DNA of 64,000 nucleotides. It comes from Aegilops tauschii subsp. strangulata (Eukaryota > Streptophyta > Magnoliopsida > Poales > Poaceae). The translations under genes were made by a program, and so were the position numbers. How positions within the stretch are numbered: the stretch's first letter is position 1; every line of letters begins with the position of its first letter. Location: the NCBI RefSeq assembly GCF_002575655.3, contig NC_053040.3:459220780-459284779 (forward strand). The letters are read 5' to 3'. Shown here piece after piece: positions 11,734 to 22,335 of this stretch. Under the pieces are notes generated by a model. The model made no database searches. It was not told the origin of the DNA and was given only the letters and a program-made list of their open reading frames with translations.

Positions 11734-12929
11734 TTAAGGTAAAATAGCATAAAACAATATAGACCCTGACTCTCCATTATGGAGAATGGAGATCATCCTG
11801 TCTCCAATTCTTGCGCGGCGCTTCCTTTTGCTTCCAAGAACCTCCTTATGACTGTCCATACATTTTTTCCATTCTCTGATTAGCATGTCTCCACTTCTTC
11901 TAGAAATCCGGTATGGACAGTTGAGATTCGTAGGATGACCTGGATATAAGTTCAAAACACGAAGGCTGCCATTCTGATACATCAAATGAGGCACACAATC
12001 CTCTGGGATTCTCTGTTGAAAAACATAGTAATAACTTCATAGTTAGCAATGATGTACTAGTTTTAGAAGTATGCAAAAGATGCACGGATGTCGTAATAGT
12101 AAAAAATCTTACCAGGGTATCTCCATGGTAGTTACCGTAGTTCAACACGTGCACTAGTGGCACGTATTGACCATAATGTTGAGGAGTTTGATTGTAGATA
12201 TTGTAATTCTCAAGATCAGTACAAAATCCGACCAGATGATTTTTCTCCTGATAAGTTAACTCGGAGCCATCGGTGTAGTGGGTTTTGTCTACCATGTTCC
12301 GCACATTTTTTGAACAATCAAAATAAGTTGTCAATGGAAATAAGTTGTCAACTATTTTGAAATAAATAATATAAATTAGTTAATAATTAACTATGTTTGA
12401 GAAACTCACATAGCGGTAGAACTGGAGGTGTATCAACAAGGAACCAAATGTCCATATTGTCTTGGTCGATGTCAGGATCAAGATCCATGGTGACAAGCAT
12501 ACCCTCATCAAAACCATACATCTTGCAAAATGCTTCCCAATTTTTGCAACCAAAATGGGTTACGCTCTCAGCATTATACAGATACTTCAAAATCCACATC
12601 ATGATGTGTCCTTAGGTGAATTTTCTTTGTTTCAAAATTTTCATGATCTTCAAAATCCATCCTCTCTAAGACATAGCGTCTTGCATGGCATGGGATAAAC
12701 TATACTCGAATTGTAGAAGATGAAATTACACGTTGAAATAGTTGAAGTCATGCTTAATTATGAAAAAAAAACACTTGTCGTCGTCGCATACTGTTTCAAC
12801 TTCGAAGGTCTCCTCGAGCTTAATGCTAAAGCGCCGATCATCGTCCAGGTGAGGCCTGTCGCACAGACCTCGACCGTCGTGGCACCAGTCGCACTCCCCC
12901 GGGAGACTTTCGTCGTCCGATGACGACAT
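11734..12929 (-). pseudogene. B3-domain-like gene carried by the CACTA element (frameshifted)
   Basis: Minus-strand coding pieces: 12929-12726 (true ATG at 12929, opening MSSSDDES), 12602 to about 12410, a piece starting near 12355 and ending at 12113, and 12012-11734. The last intron is clean: donor GTAAGA after 12113 and acceptor CAG before 12012, joining GDTL to RIPEDCVPHL. The third piece starts without an ATG after an AAATAG acceptor. The final piece has the look of a B3 DNA-binding fold: CPYRISRRSGDM, REWKKCM, GDRMISILHNGESG, ILFYAILP. An upstream piece (NWEAFCKMYGFDEG) looks like the end of a first B3-like domain. A one-base frameshift near 12590 and poor continuity at 12610-12730 suggest decay. 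B3 assignment rests on motif spacing, not a search. It could be a captured host gene or an accessory gene of this CACTA family. Confidence 0.5.
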
Positions 12930-13029
12930 TTCCTATGTTCATAATTCAAAACTACATCATCTCTGTTGGGTCCAATAAGATAATCCACGGTGTGGTGAAA
13001 ACACGCCCTTCGAACTGGTTTGAGCAATT

Positions 13030-14270
13030 GGTGAATGGAGATGGTCTAAGATTTTCAGTAGTAAGAACTGAAGTGGTAATTTTGAGAGCAAATGGTTAGG
13101 ATGAGTGGTTCCTACTTAATTAAGTACTAAGACCCCGGCCCATGCATTAGTCACAAGTACCCCATATGTCCTATTTTTAGCAAAGTCATGCTAAAATTCA
13201 TGGAAAATTTCAGCATGACCTTTGCTGAAAATAGGACACATGGAGTACCCGAATTTGCCGGAACGGAAGTTAATCGACATTCCAGCAAACTCAAGGGCCT
13301 CTCGTGGTACAGCAGCAGCATCACAAGTTGACAAAATTTCAGTATTACAGACTTGCTGTCAGCATCACAAGTAGTACCAATGGAAGTGGAGCATTACTAC
13401 TCTACAGAAAGATAACGCAATGTAACAAAAGTGTAACTCTATCTATCTACAATGAGTGGAAATGGCCAAGCCTAAACAACTTACTACTCGATTGATTAAG
13501 CATGTGGATTTGTCAATGATTAATATGATATAAGTGTAACTCTGGAATGAAAGACCATATAGATAAAACAATGCAACAGAATGAAAGACCATGTGGATTT
13601 TCTCAGAACTTTAAGCGCAAATGTCAAGAGCACAGAGTACACATTCTCAAAGAGAAGTTCAGTTCTGCAATCGACAAACCAGACACTTTAATTTTTATCA
13701 AGGAAGGGTTTACCCCTCCGATTTCCATTAAGAGAAACCAACAGCAAACTACAAGAACCAGTTATCTTACAAAGATAAAACCAAAAGCTACTTACTACAG
13801 GAGCTTATGTCTGGACCTGATGACAACACTGCTTATGGACCCTTATAACGCTAAAAAAAGTCGAGAGATTTTACAGAACAGAACTTAGTTACTAGCTTAT
13901 CGACCTCGTTACAGATAATCCTTTTGTAGGTACCGTCCTTGATGCTTTTCTTTGGAGGTGACTGTGTTTTGTTATACGCAACAAAACTTGAATTAGAATA
14001 TTTCCAAATCATAAACACACAATAAAATGCAAATTTGGAGAAATTTGAGCAAATAGATGAATTGTGTAGGTATGCATGGATTTAAGATTATTTGTTCAAA
14101 GCCAATTTGTCAATGATTAATATGATATCTCAATTTCCACCAAATAATACATTTGTTATACACCACATTTTCTTTTCCTTTGGAAAAGAAAAAAGCACAC
14201 TGGAGATTTGCCCCCCAAGAAAAGTAATGGTATCAAAATGGGGCTGGTAAACTAATCTGATGTCAGAAAT
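13030..14270. other. CACTA interior, no gene recognised
   Basis: AT-rich sequence with no domain I recognise. 13163-13240 contains an imperfect inverted repeat around 'ccatatgtcctatttttagc' and 'aggacacatgg'. Confidence 0.5.
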
Positions 14271-14280
14271 CCTCAATGGA

Positions 14281-14655
14281 ACTGGTATTCCCACAGCACT
14301 GTCCTGCTTGTGTTTAGTTGGGATATTGTACTGCACAAAAAAGATTGTTCCTTCAATGTGCTTGACAATGCATGTACTACTATGAGGTCCTTACTGATTA
14401 TTAAATTGAAGCACTGCATCCATCAAGACTATCTCTAAAATGCATTGATGCCCCAAAATAAATACCAGTGAAAATTGAACCCAACACTGTCCTGCTTATG
14501 TTTGGTTGTAAGATTATAATAAATAAAAAGATTAGTTCATCGATGTGCTTGACAATACATGTCTTGTGAGAGGCCCTTTCAAATATTAAAATAAAGTACT
14601 GCCTCATGAATAAAACTAACTCTAAAATGCCTTAATACCCCAAAAAATGTACACT
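14281..14655. repeat. Imperfect ~190-bp tandem duplication inside CACTA
   Basis: The segment around 'actgtcctgcttgtgtttag' and 'gtgcttgacaatgcatgt' (about 14297-14373) recurs as 'actgtcctgcttatgtttgg' and 'gtgcttgacaatacatgt' (about 14485-14563). The downstream 'ctctaaaatgc' and 'ccccaaaa' words also repeat. Divergence is high, so it is old. Confidence 0.6.
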
Positions 14656-15110
14656 GCGGGGTGGTGCTGCTGGAGATGCTGTCGGGGCGGCGGGCGCTGG
14701 ACAAGAAGGAGGAAGGAGGAAGGAGGAGAGGGACCTGGGCGGGTGCGGCCGGTCGCCGGAGGGGTCGGGGTCGGGGTTGGGGTCGGGGTCGGCGGCGGCG
14801 GCGGCGTCGAAGGGATGGCTCGAGGGCGTCCGAGCTCGTCCGGGTCCTCGTAGTCGAAGAGGAAGACGGCGGCGGTCCTCCTGGGCGCCTCGGTTGGTCG
14901 TGGGGAGGCCGGCGGCCACGTGCTTCGCGGGTCGGCGCGGGGGCGGCGCCGCGGGGGAGCTGTAGTGGTGGGGGCGCGGGGGAGCTGCAGTGGTGGGGGG
15001 CGCGGGAGCGGCGGGGTGGAGTCCGGCGGGGGTCGGGGAGTTACTGGCGAGGGAGAGGGACGAAGGGGATCTGACGAGGGAGAGGGAGGAATTAGCTAGG
15101 GGGAAACTTA
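14650..15110. other. GC-rich block inside CACTA
   Basis: Strongly G-rich on the plus strand with long open frames on both strands that are compositional, not domain-bearing. It may be the 5' exon or promoter of the minus-strand gene at 11734-12929, whose direction points away from it; I cannot show this. Confidence 0.4.
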
Positions 15111-15391
15111 CTAATGGCGCACCCCGAAGCAGTGCCCCATTAGAATGTTTTTTTTCGATAGCAATGGCGCACCCACGATCGGTGCGCCATTAGTAATCTT
15201 TTTTTTATATAGCAATGGCGCACCGGCCAGAGGTGCGCTATTAGTAATCTTTTTTTTATATAGCAATGGCGCACCAGCCAGAGGTGCGCCATAAGTAATT
15301 TTTTATTATTATTTTTTGTTGCATCTAATAATTTTTTAGAAAATGAATATGAAATAGTAATAATTTTTTATAAAAACAGTAATAATTTTTT

Positions 15392-15700
15392 GTGACGGTG
15401 GAGCGGGCCGGGAGGGTGCGGGGGGTCATCGGCGGCGGTGGAGCGGGCCGGGGAGGGTGCGGTGGGTCGTCGGTGGTGGTGGAGCAGGGGAGGGTGCGGT
15501 GGGTCGTCGGCGGCGGTGGAGCAGGGGAGGGTGCGGTGGGTCGTCGGCGGCGGTGGGGCGGGGGAGGGTGCGGTGGGTCGTCGGCGGCGGTGGAGCGGGG
15601 GAGGGTGCGGGGGGTCGGCGGCGGCGGCCGGTGGAGCGGGGTAGAGGGTGCGGGGGGTGCTCGGCGGCGAGGGGGACCGGATCTGGCGAGGTGGTATAGC
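15392..15700. repeat. 39-bp GC-rich minisatellite
   Basis: About six tandem units of 39 bp built on 'gtgcggtgggtcgtcggcgg'. Unit starts fall near 15458, 15497, 15536 and 15575, with variants such as 'ggtggtgg' for 'ggcggcgg'. Because 39 is a multiple of three, the array opens long artefactual reading frames. Confidence 0.85.
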
Positions 15701-15832
15701 GATCGAGATGGAGGGGGATCGAGATCAAGTGTCCATGGAATATACACTAATGGCGCACCGGGGAACAGTGCGCCATTACTAGTTTAAACTAGTAATGGCG
15801 CACTATACACTGGTGCGCCATTAGTAGTTTTG

Positions 15833-15834
<2 letters not shown>

Positions 15835-15904
<70 letters not shown>
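15835..15904. repeat. (AT)n microsatellite
   Basis: About 35 uninterrupted AT dinucleotides inside the right subterminal zone of the CACTA element. Confidence 0.97.
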
Positions 15905-15907
<3 letters not shown>

Positions 15908-16552
15908 AGTGGCGCACTATGAGGCCGGTGCGCCATTACTAGTATGTGGCCTGGTGCGCCATTAGTATGTTTGGAAAAAAAACATTTGTTACTAGTGGGG
16001 CACCGTGTGTCTGGTGCGCCATGACACTAATGGCGCACCAGCACATGGTGCGCCACTGCTATATAGGAGTGGCGCACCACATATCTGGTGCGCCATTAGT
16101 GGCCATTTCATCTATAGCCCTTTTCCTAGTAGTGTGTTATTTATTTTTGCCTCCACATCTGTAGTGAATCACAACGGAAATTGCACGTGCATTGAACATT
16201 CCTGGAACTTAACTTTTACTAACGGCAGCGGTACACGTATCGACTGTGCTATCATTTAAAGTTATATATTTTCGTACTTTCAATGATAGGTGTTATTTCT
16301 TCAGTTCCACAACATCCTTCAGAGATCATAGTTCAGTGTTCAGTGAATCCTGGTGGGTTCTTTGTTGTCTGTGTGAGATGGTAACGGGTTTGCAAGTGGC
16401 CCGCTAGGGACACTCTGAGTGCAAACAATCTCTTAAAGGTCCAAGAGGGAGATGTAGAAGCCAACACTCAAGGAAACACGTGGGGCAAGGATCGTGGGGG
16501 ATTGGATCTGGGTCTGTCATTGATCACTAGCGTGTCCACAAGCGATTAAGGA

Positions 16553-17036
16553 TCTACTTAGTGGTTTTGGTTATGTTTGTTTTCTCGGATCTCCCTGAGC
16601 GTGCATATCCGGCAAAATGATATCACGATTTTTAGTACTAAAATAAGGCAGATGCACGGCTAATTTGGACTCGATGGGATCTCCGGAAGAGGACAGTGAA
16701 CAACTAGAAAATGCATCGCCACATGAGCAACGACAGTGCCTTTTACAAAGTAAGTACCCACATGTATGCTTGTTCTTGGATTGCCAATTTAACTTTCTTA
16801 TCTCGCGCGCATGAGCTGTCCGTTGGTGGCCAATGGCCCAATATCAATTTAAATGTCATGGCAGAATGTGCCCCATGTTACGGCACTCCATTCAATGGTA
16901 CCAACAAAATGACAAGGAAATAGCGCATGCTCTTACCAACATGGCAGAGACCGACTATATTGTCCGCCCATCTTGTAGCTGAGCACGCACTAGCAGTGGT
17001 GGTTTTTGCTTTGCAGCCAAGTAGCTTCTTGTAGCG
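16553..17036. other. 5' flank of the sugar transporter
   Basis: No gene is seen. It would hold the promoter; no convincing TATA box stands out close to the ATG at 17037. Confidence 0.5.
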
Positions 17037-19930
17037 ATGCCAAGGGGTGGTGATGCGGCGGTGGAGGCGAGCGAGCACCTCCTTGGCCCGCCGCCGCCGA
17101 GGGGCGGCGACGGGTCGTCGCTGGGGATGGTCATGGTCAGCACCGGTGTCGCCGTGCTCGGCTCTTTCGCCTTCGGCGTCGCGGTGAGTCTACTGTCAGT
17201 CTATCATAGTTGAGAATCGTCTGAACTCCAGCCTTGTGCTTGAGTATGTGATTGGCGCTACTGCAGATTGGCTACTCGGCACCAGCTGAGGCCGGGATCA
17301 GCCGGGACCTCCAGCTGACCCTCTCCGAGGTACGTCCGTCCGTCCGTGCCTAATGTGCCACCAATGTCTCACTGACATGTGGCTCCGGGCCAACTATTCA
17401 GCTCAAATCGATGGCAGTGGCATTTCTCATATTACTGTTGTTATTATTCCCGGTTTCTCACCCGTGTAATAATCTGCAGTACTCGGTTTTCGGGTCGATA
17501 ATAACAGTCGGGGCCATGATCGGAGCAGTCGTGAGCGGGCAGATTGCGGATGTTGCTGGACGAAAAGGGGTATGTCTACTAGTATATGCCTCCCAGAATG
17601 CTCGTCTTAATTTGCAAACAGTCTGACATATTTTATGACCCAAATTTGTTTGTGTGTTGGGACTTGGGAGCAGGCCATGAGGGCTTCTGCTCTCGTTTCC
17701 GTTGTCGGATGGCTGGCTATCTACTTTGCACAGGTCTTTTCCCACCACCTTGTAAGAAGACATAGCTGCTGATGTGCCTCTGAATTTTGTTCCTGTTAAC
17801 TTTCAGAGTGCTTCTTCACTTGATTTTGGGAGATTTTGCACCGGACTCGGCGTCGGAGTGTTTTCGTATGTGGTACAGTCATCATTTACTCACATTGTTC
17901 AGCAAACCGTGGGGGTCTTTCAGACAATTTCAACTTGCACTAACACCAGCCCTGGCAACCGAACAGGTGCCGGTTTTCATTGCAGAAATTGCTCCGAAGG
18001 CTCTTCGCGGGGGGCTTACGGCTCTGAATCCAGTAACTCTTCTCCTCCTTGAAACAAAATATGAACGCACTAAAGCCTTGCTGGCCTTTGGGAACAACTC
18101 TGAAATTGCTGCCCGAACTGAATGCAGTTGATGATAGGCACTGGGTTATCCGTGACGTATATCGTCGGCACAGTCGTGTCCTGGCGCATGCTGGCCATGG
18201 CTGGTACGTACATATAATCTCTTACAGTTCCACATTGTAGTTTTTGTGTTGACCATCCTCATATACTCTGCTCTGATGATCTCCCCCTCTGGCATGGCAT
18301 GTATACACAGGACTTGCTCCATGCATAATTCTCATAGCTGGTCTCTTCTTCATTCCTGAATCTCCTCGATGGCTGGTAATTTTGCTGACTGAATGACATC
18401 CTTGTAGACCTGTAGTAGCATCTAGCTGTCACTCTAACCAATTCAGTACCAAATGTTCACCACAGGCAAAGGTTGGCCGGCAAAAGGAGTTTGAAATAGC
18501 ACTCCAGCGCCTCCGTGGCAGAGACGCGGATGTGTCCCTTGAAGCTGCAGAAATCAAGGTTTGGCGCAGTTAGCTGTGTATAGTTTGTCAGTGCAGAAAA
18601 AAAATTACGGCGTCGTCATGGAATTGCTCTACATGCAGGACTTCATCGAAACTATTGACAAACTTCCAAAGGCTGGAATCCAGGATCTTTTCAGCAGGTC
18701 ATACATCGGTCCTGTCATTATCGGCGCGGGACTAATGGTTTTCCAGCAGTTTGCAGGGATAAACGGGATCCTGTTCTACGCCAGCGAAACATTTGTCTCA
18801 GCTGGTAAACTCACAGATTTCGGACTTGGAGATATTTGATTTTGTCAGTTAAGTTCTGAAAGTTAAGTTATGCTGATTGAGCTACCTGCAGGGTTCGATT
18901 CAGGAAACCTAGGAACAATCTTGATGGCGTGTATCCAGGTGAAGCTAATAGCACGTAGATCAATTTCGATCAAATTCCTTAGTAACTTTTTGACTTCGTG
19001 TAATCTTCACTATAACAGTTACCACTCACAACACTTGGAGCTCTACTGATGGACAGGAGTGGGAGAAAGCCACTATTATTGGTAAGCTCAGAGATAAAAC
19101 TTGGCCAACATGAACACTTCTGAACTGTCATTTCATTTTATTTTCTGCAGGTTTCCACATCCGGACTCATCGTCGGGACTCTTATGTCAGCAGTATCATT
19201 CTACCTTAAGGTAACTTTCATTGCATATCTGCTGGTGCTCTTTTATATCCTTTAATTCCTTTTGTATCAAAACTTCATCAAGTTGAAGAATATCTGCTGA
19301 GTGTAGGTTCACGGGATACTCCCGGAGCAAGTCCCAATCATCACACTCACCAGCATATTGGTACACCAGAAAAGCCTTTGTTTTGCTCAACAAGTGACCC
19401 GATGCTTATCTGAACTTTTTTCCACGCTAAATCCTTTTGTAATATGACTGAAACAGGTCTACATTGCAAGCTATTCACTAGGGATGGGTTCCGTTCCTTG
19501 GGTCATAATGTCAGAGGTTTAGAGTTCACACTTCAGAACAATCAAATTTCTTCATCGCTCGAGATTAGCACTCCTTGACATGGTCGATCGGATTGGACGC
19601 AGATATTCCCCATTAATATAAAAGGAATCGGCGGAAGCTTCGTGACTCTGGTGAACTGGTTGGCTTCATTGACAGTTTCCTTCGCCTTCAACTTCCTCAT
19701 GAGCTGGAGTGCTTCAGGTCAGCCAAATCTACATCAGCCCCCTATGGTGTTGCTTGAATCATCCAGGGACATTTGTCTGATATGCAAATCATCTTGCAGG
19801 AACATTCTTCTTCTTCGCCTTTGTTTGTGCCATGGCTATTCTCTTCATTGTGAAGATCGTGCCGGAGACAAAAGGCAAGACCTTGGAAGAGATTCAGGCT
19901 TCGATAAACTGCGGCACATGGGTGGCTTGA
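17037..19930 (+). CDS. ERD6-like monosaccharide transporter (MFS), 17 exons
   Basis: Every junction is GT..AG. Exons: 17037-17183, 17267-17329, 17480-17569, 17674-17733, 17807-17872, 17967-18032, 18128-18203, 18311-18375, 18466-18558, 18639-18804, 18892-18938, 19019-19081, 19151-19210, 19307-19360, 19457-19516, 19603-19717, 19800-19930. They sum to 1422 nt, giving 473 residues with no stop, the normal size for the family. Sugar-porter signatures are all present: VAGRKG in loop 2-3, PESPRWL after helix 6, [13 protein letters not shown] in helix 7, DRSGRKP in loop 8-9 and [11 protein letters not shown] at the C-terminus. The family moves hexoses, often out of the vacuole across the tonoplast by proton-linked facilitation; substrate here is unknown. 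One oddity: exon 6 ends in Pro where relatives usually have Gln. The gene appears functional. Confidence 0.93.
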
Positions 19931-19950
19931 AGAAATATGGCTGTTGTGTA

Positions 19951-20049
19951 ACTTGTGTTCACTGTGAAGATCGTGCCCTGAGACAAAAGGCAAGACATTG
20001 GAAGATATTCAGCCTTTGATAAACTGCAGCACATGTGTGGTTTCGAGAA
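19951..20049 (+). pseudogene. Tandem partial copy of the sugar transporter last exon
   Basis: About 95 bp just after the stop codon repeats the end of exon 17: 'tgaagatcgtgcc', 'gagacaaaaggcaagac', 'ttggaag', 'gataaactgc', 'gcacatg'. A one-base insertion (gtgccctgag for gtgccggag) breaks the frame. It lies in the presumed 3' UTR. Confidence 0.85.
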
Positions 20050-21040
20050 AGTTAGATGACGCATTTTTCTTTGCCCACACAATTGTATAAAATGTGTATC
20101 GAATGTGCAAAGAAGATGAGTATCAGCCTATCAGGACAGCTAAAAAGGGCAGAAGATTTTGGTGTTGGTGTATCCTTCAAGAGGATTTGCAACTGCCTCC
20201 TCTTCTATTAGATCTGTCAAAATAGTATGATATAGTCAAATAAAAGCGAATGAATTTTCGTCTGCTGATGCAACCAGCTGAGAGCAACAGACATGCAGTC
20301 TGACATGTTACATACTTCCTCCTTCCATGTATATAGGGCCTAATGCTTGTTTCGAGGATAACTTTGACCACATGTTACAGCAATAATGTATGACATGCAA
20401 GTTACACAAAGTACACCATCGAGTTCGTACGTGAAAGGAGCTTCTAATGATATAATTTTCACATTATACATCTCATATATTATTAATCTTATCAATAGTC
20501 AAAGGCAATCTCGAAAAATGCATTCGTTTTTCTCTGGGGTTGTGAAATCTTTTGGTCTTTATTCCTTCTTGAGCATGTCTGCCTTTGGCAGCCTCCAAGT
20601 GGTTATCGTGATGTTTGTTAAGTGCACGTATCATGTTGTCCATTTAATTGCCCATTGTGCGTGTTTTTGATTGACTTGCAGTGACCAACATTTTTATTGA
20701 TGGAATCTTGTTCACTACATCAGGTATTAGCACTGCGGCTATCAACCTCCTATAAAACAAATATGACTCTCAAGCTAAATGGTTTCATCTTCAAACCATA
20801 GGCATCAGAAGATTCTTGGAAAGTTATCTCAATAATCTAAAAAGACTATCAACAACACAACCAACCTCAGATTTTAGCGGCTACCACAATTCATGGCGAA
20901 ATCGAAGCTACGCTATCCCATATCCCAAGGTAAAACATCAGCAGGTTGTGACAGAGTTAGCGGCGACCACAATTCATGGCGAAATCGAAGCTGCGCTATC
21001 CCATCCAATGGAATAAATCTACCTACGGAACAGCGGCTCC
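20050..21040. other. Intergenic DNA with a small direct repeat
   Basis: No gene is seen. A ~45-bp word containing 'accacaattcatggcgaaat' occurs at about 20883 and about 20968. A possible half Stowaway end ('cttcctccttcca') is near 20312. Confidence 0.5.
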
Positions 21041-21044
21041 AAGC

Positions 21045-21520
21045 AAAGGGCTCACCTCACGTGCAAAACGAACGGGAACAGATTCGATTAATTAACCGTG
21101 ACAGTAAAGTAGTGCTGAAGGAGAAGCTGAGATGTAGAGAGAGGCGAGAATTGAGATAGAGGGCGGAGACTGGGAGGAGGAGGAGCGGGCACTGACCGAG
21201 CAGGACGTCGAGGCTGAGGCGGTGGCGGCGGATGAGCCAGTGGTCGCCGTCCAGCTGGTGCCGCATGCGGTCAGCCGTGGGCCGTGGCCCCGAGGTCAGC
21301 GGAGGAGAGGCGGGGAATCTGGGACTTCCCATCGCCGGAGAGGAGGAGGCATGGACATGGGACTCCCGATCGGCAACGGCTCGGACGCCTCTGACGAGGT
21401 GCCGGACAAGCAAGGGCTGTTGGAGCACAGGTCCAGCGCCGGGAGCTTCTCGACCAGGCGGCGCCAGATCCCTAGCTACACGGGGCCGGCTCGAACCCGA
21501 AACTACAGATCGATGAGAGT
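21045..21520. other. GC-rich exon-like segment, unresolved
   Basis: The left part (21045-21150) shares sequence with 5238-5340. The right part is GC-rich and open on both strands; a plus frame from 21351 (opening MDMGLPIGNGSDASDEV) and a minus frame ending near 21190 at a GTCAGT-like donor are both possible. I recognise no domain. It may be a first-exon relic of a lost gene. Confidence 0.3.
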
Positions 21521-21533
21521 GTTTTTTTTTTTT

Positions 21534-21706
21534 TACTCCCGGATGTGATGTACCCTCATGAACAGTAAATTCAAAAAAAAAATCTAAAATTTTGTGACAT
21601 CAAATATTCTCAAACGTTTTAGCTGCTTGAGAAATTTTGTGCCAACAATCTTTTTCTCTTTTTTTTTGAATTTACTGTTCCTGAGGTTGTGGGTACTCCC
21701 GGAGTA
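21534..21706. mobile_element. Foldback MITE-like element
   Basis: The left end 'tactcccgg..gaacagtaaattcaaaaaa' is complementary to the right end 'ttttttgaatttactgttcc..tactcccggagta'. The inverted arms are about 45-50 bp with a short AT-rich loop. Class is not certain. Confidence 0.65.
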
Positions 21707-21741
21707 AGCACACATTTTCGCAGATCGGTACAGCGTGATGA

Positions 21742-21820
21742 GGCACATTGCAACATCATCACTTGTGGGGCTTGGTACGTGGCACATTGCAACATCATCA
21801 CTTGTGGGGCTTGGTACGTG
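21742..21820. repeat. Two exact 39-bp tandem repeats
   Basis: The unit beginning 'ggcacattgcaacatcatca' occurs twice in a row, at 21742 and 21781, followed by a shared 'ggtacgtgg'. Confidence 0.9.
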
Positions 21821-22335
21821 GTGGCATTGGGGCAGGAGCAGCCCGTACGATCGACGTAGGCCGTCGATGGCGGCTGCCAAGCTGTCACATCCACAACGTC
21901 TGGCTCGCGTTGAAGGAGTAGAGTAAACCCATTATAGGGTGCTCTCCATCGCTCATGTGAATCTCTTCCATGGCCTTCACTGGTGATGCGCTCTGTCTTC
22001 CACGGCCAGCGTGAGGAACAGGATTGGTGGCAACCCCTCTCAGATCGAGCGGGGAAGGTGAGGGCGGGTCATCCATTCAAAAAAAGAAAAGAAAAACCAA
22101 TGCAGGAGGTGAAAGACAGACGAAGTGCGGGCAGAACGTGTTCTACGTGAAAAGGGGATAGGTTTTTCTAAAATAGCATAGATCAATAATATATTAGTGA
22201 TTTAAACGATCTTATATTTCTTTATAGAGGGAGTAACTGAAAGCAGCACACCAAGTTGCTTATAGTTTTTACGATTTTATCATTCATTTCTGACTTAATT
22301 TTCATGACTGTTGGAGCGTCATTCTATTTGCATTC

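Larger units (their letters stand above)
15108..16105. repeat. Right subterminal repeat array of CACTA
   Basis: Many copies of 'aatggcgcacc' and 'ggtgcgccatta' in both orientations, interrupted by the 39-bp minisatellite and the AT microsatellite. Confidence 0.85.
11038..16134. mobile_element. CACTA (En/Spm, DTC) transposon, non-autonomous
   Basis: The ends are perfect 16-bp inverted repeats, CACTACTAGGAAAAGG at 11038 and its complement ending at 16134. They are flanked by the 3-bp target duplication TGT (11035-11037 and 16135-16137). Unit A at about 640-660 shows the matching empty site (ctcatgttgttttctatttt). Subterminal zones hold many copies of TGGCGCACC and its complement GGTGCGCCA, the binding-site arrays expected in CACTA elements. 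Length is 5097 bp. I see no TNP2-type transposase, so it must move in trans. The interior carries a decayed B3-like gene on the minus strand, a GC-rich block, a 39-bp minisatellite and an AT microsatellite. Confidence 0.93.
10965..16552 (+). repeat. Third, truncated tandem unit, split by CACTA
   Basis: 10965-11037 matches unit A from about 572 to 650, and 16138-16430 continues that match after the CACTA element. At about 16432 the sequence jumps to the part of unit A at about 1645-1770. The missing ~710 bp is bounded in unit A by the short repeat 'ctcctaaa' (925-932 and about 1641), so a microhomology deletion is likely. There is no protease gene in this unit; homology ends near 16552. Confidence 0.8.

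Noticed and set aside
14647..15787. Long Gly/Arg-rich or Pro-rich frames on both strands inside the CACTA element
   Set aside because: They follow from the G-rich block and the 39-bp repeat (a multiple of three), not from coding selection.
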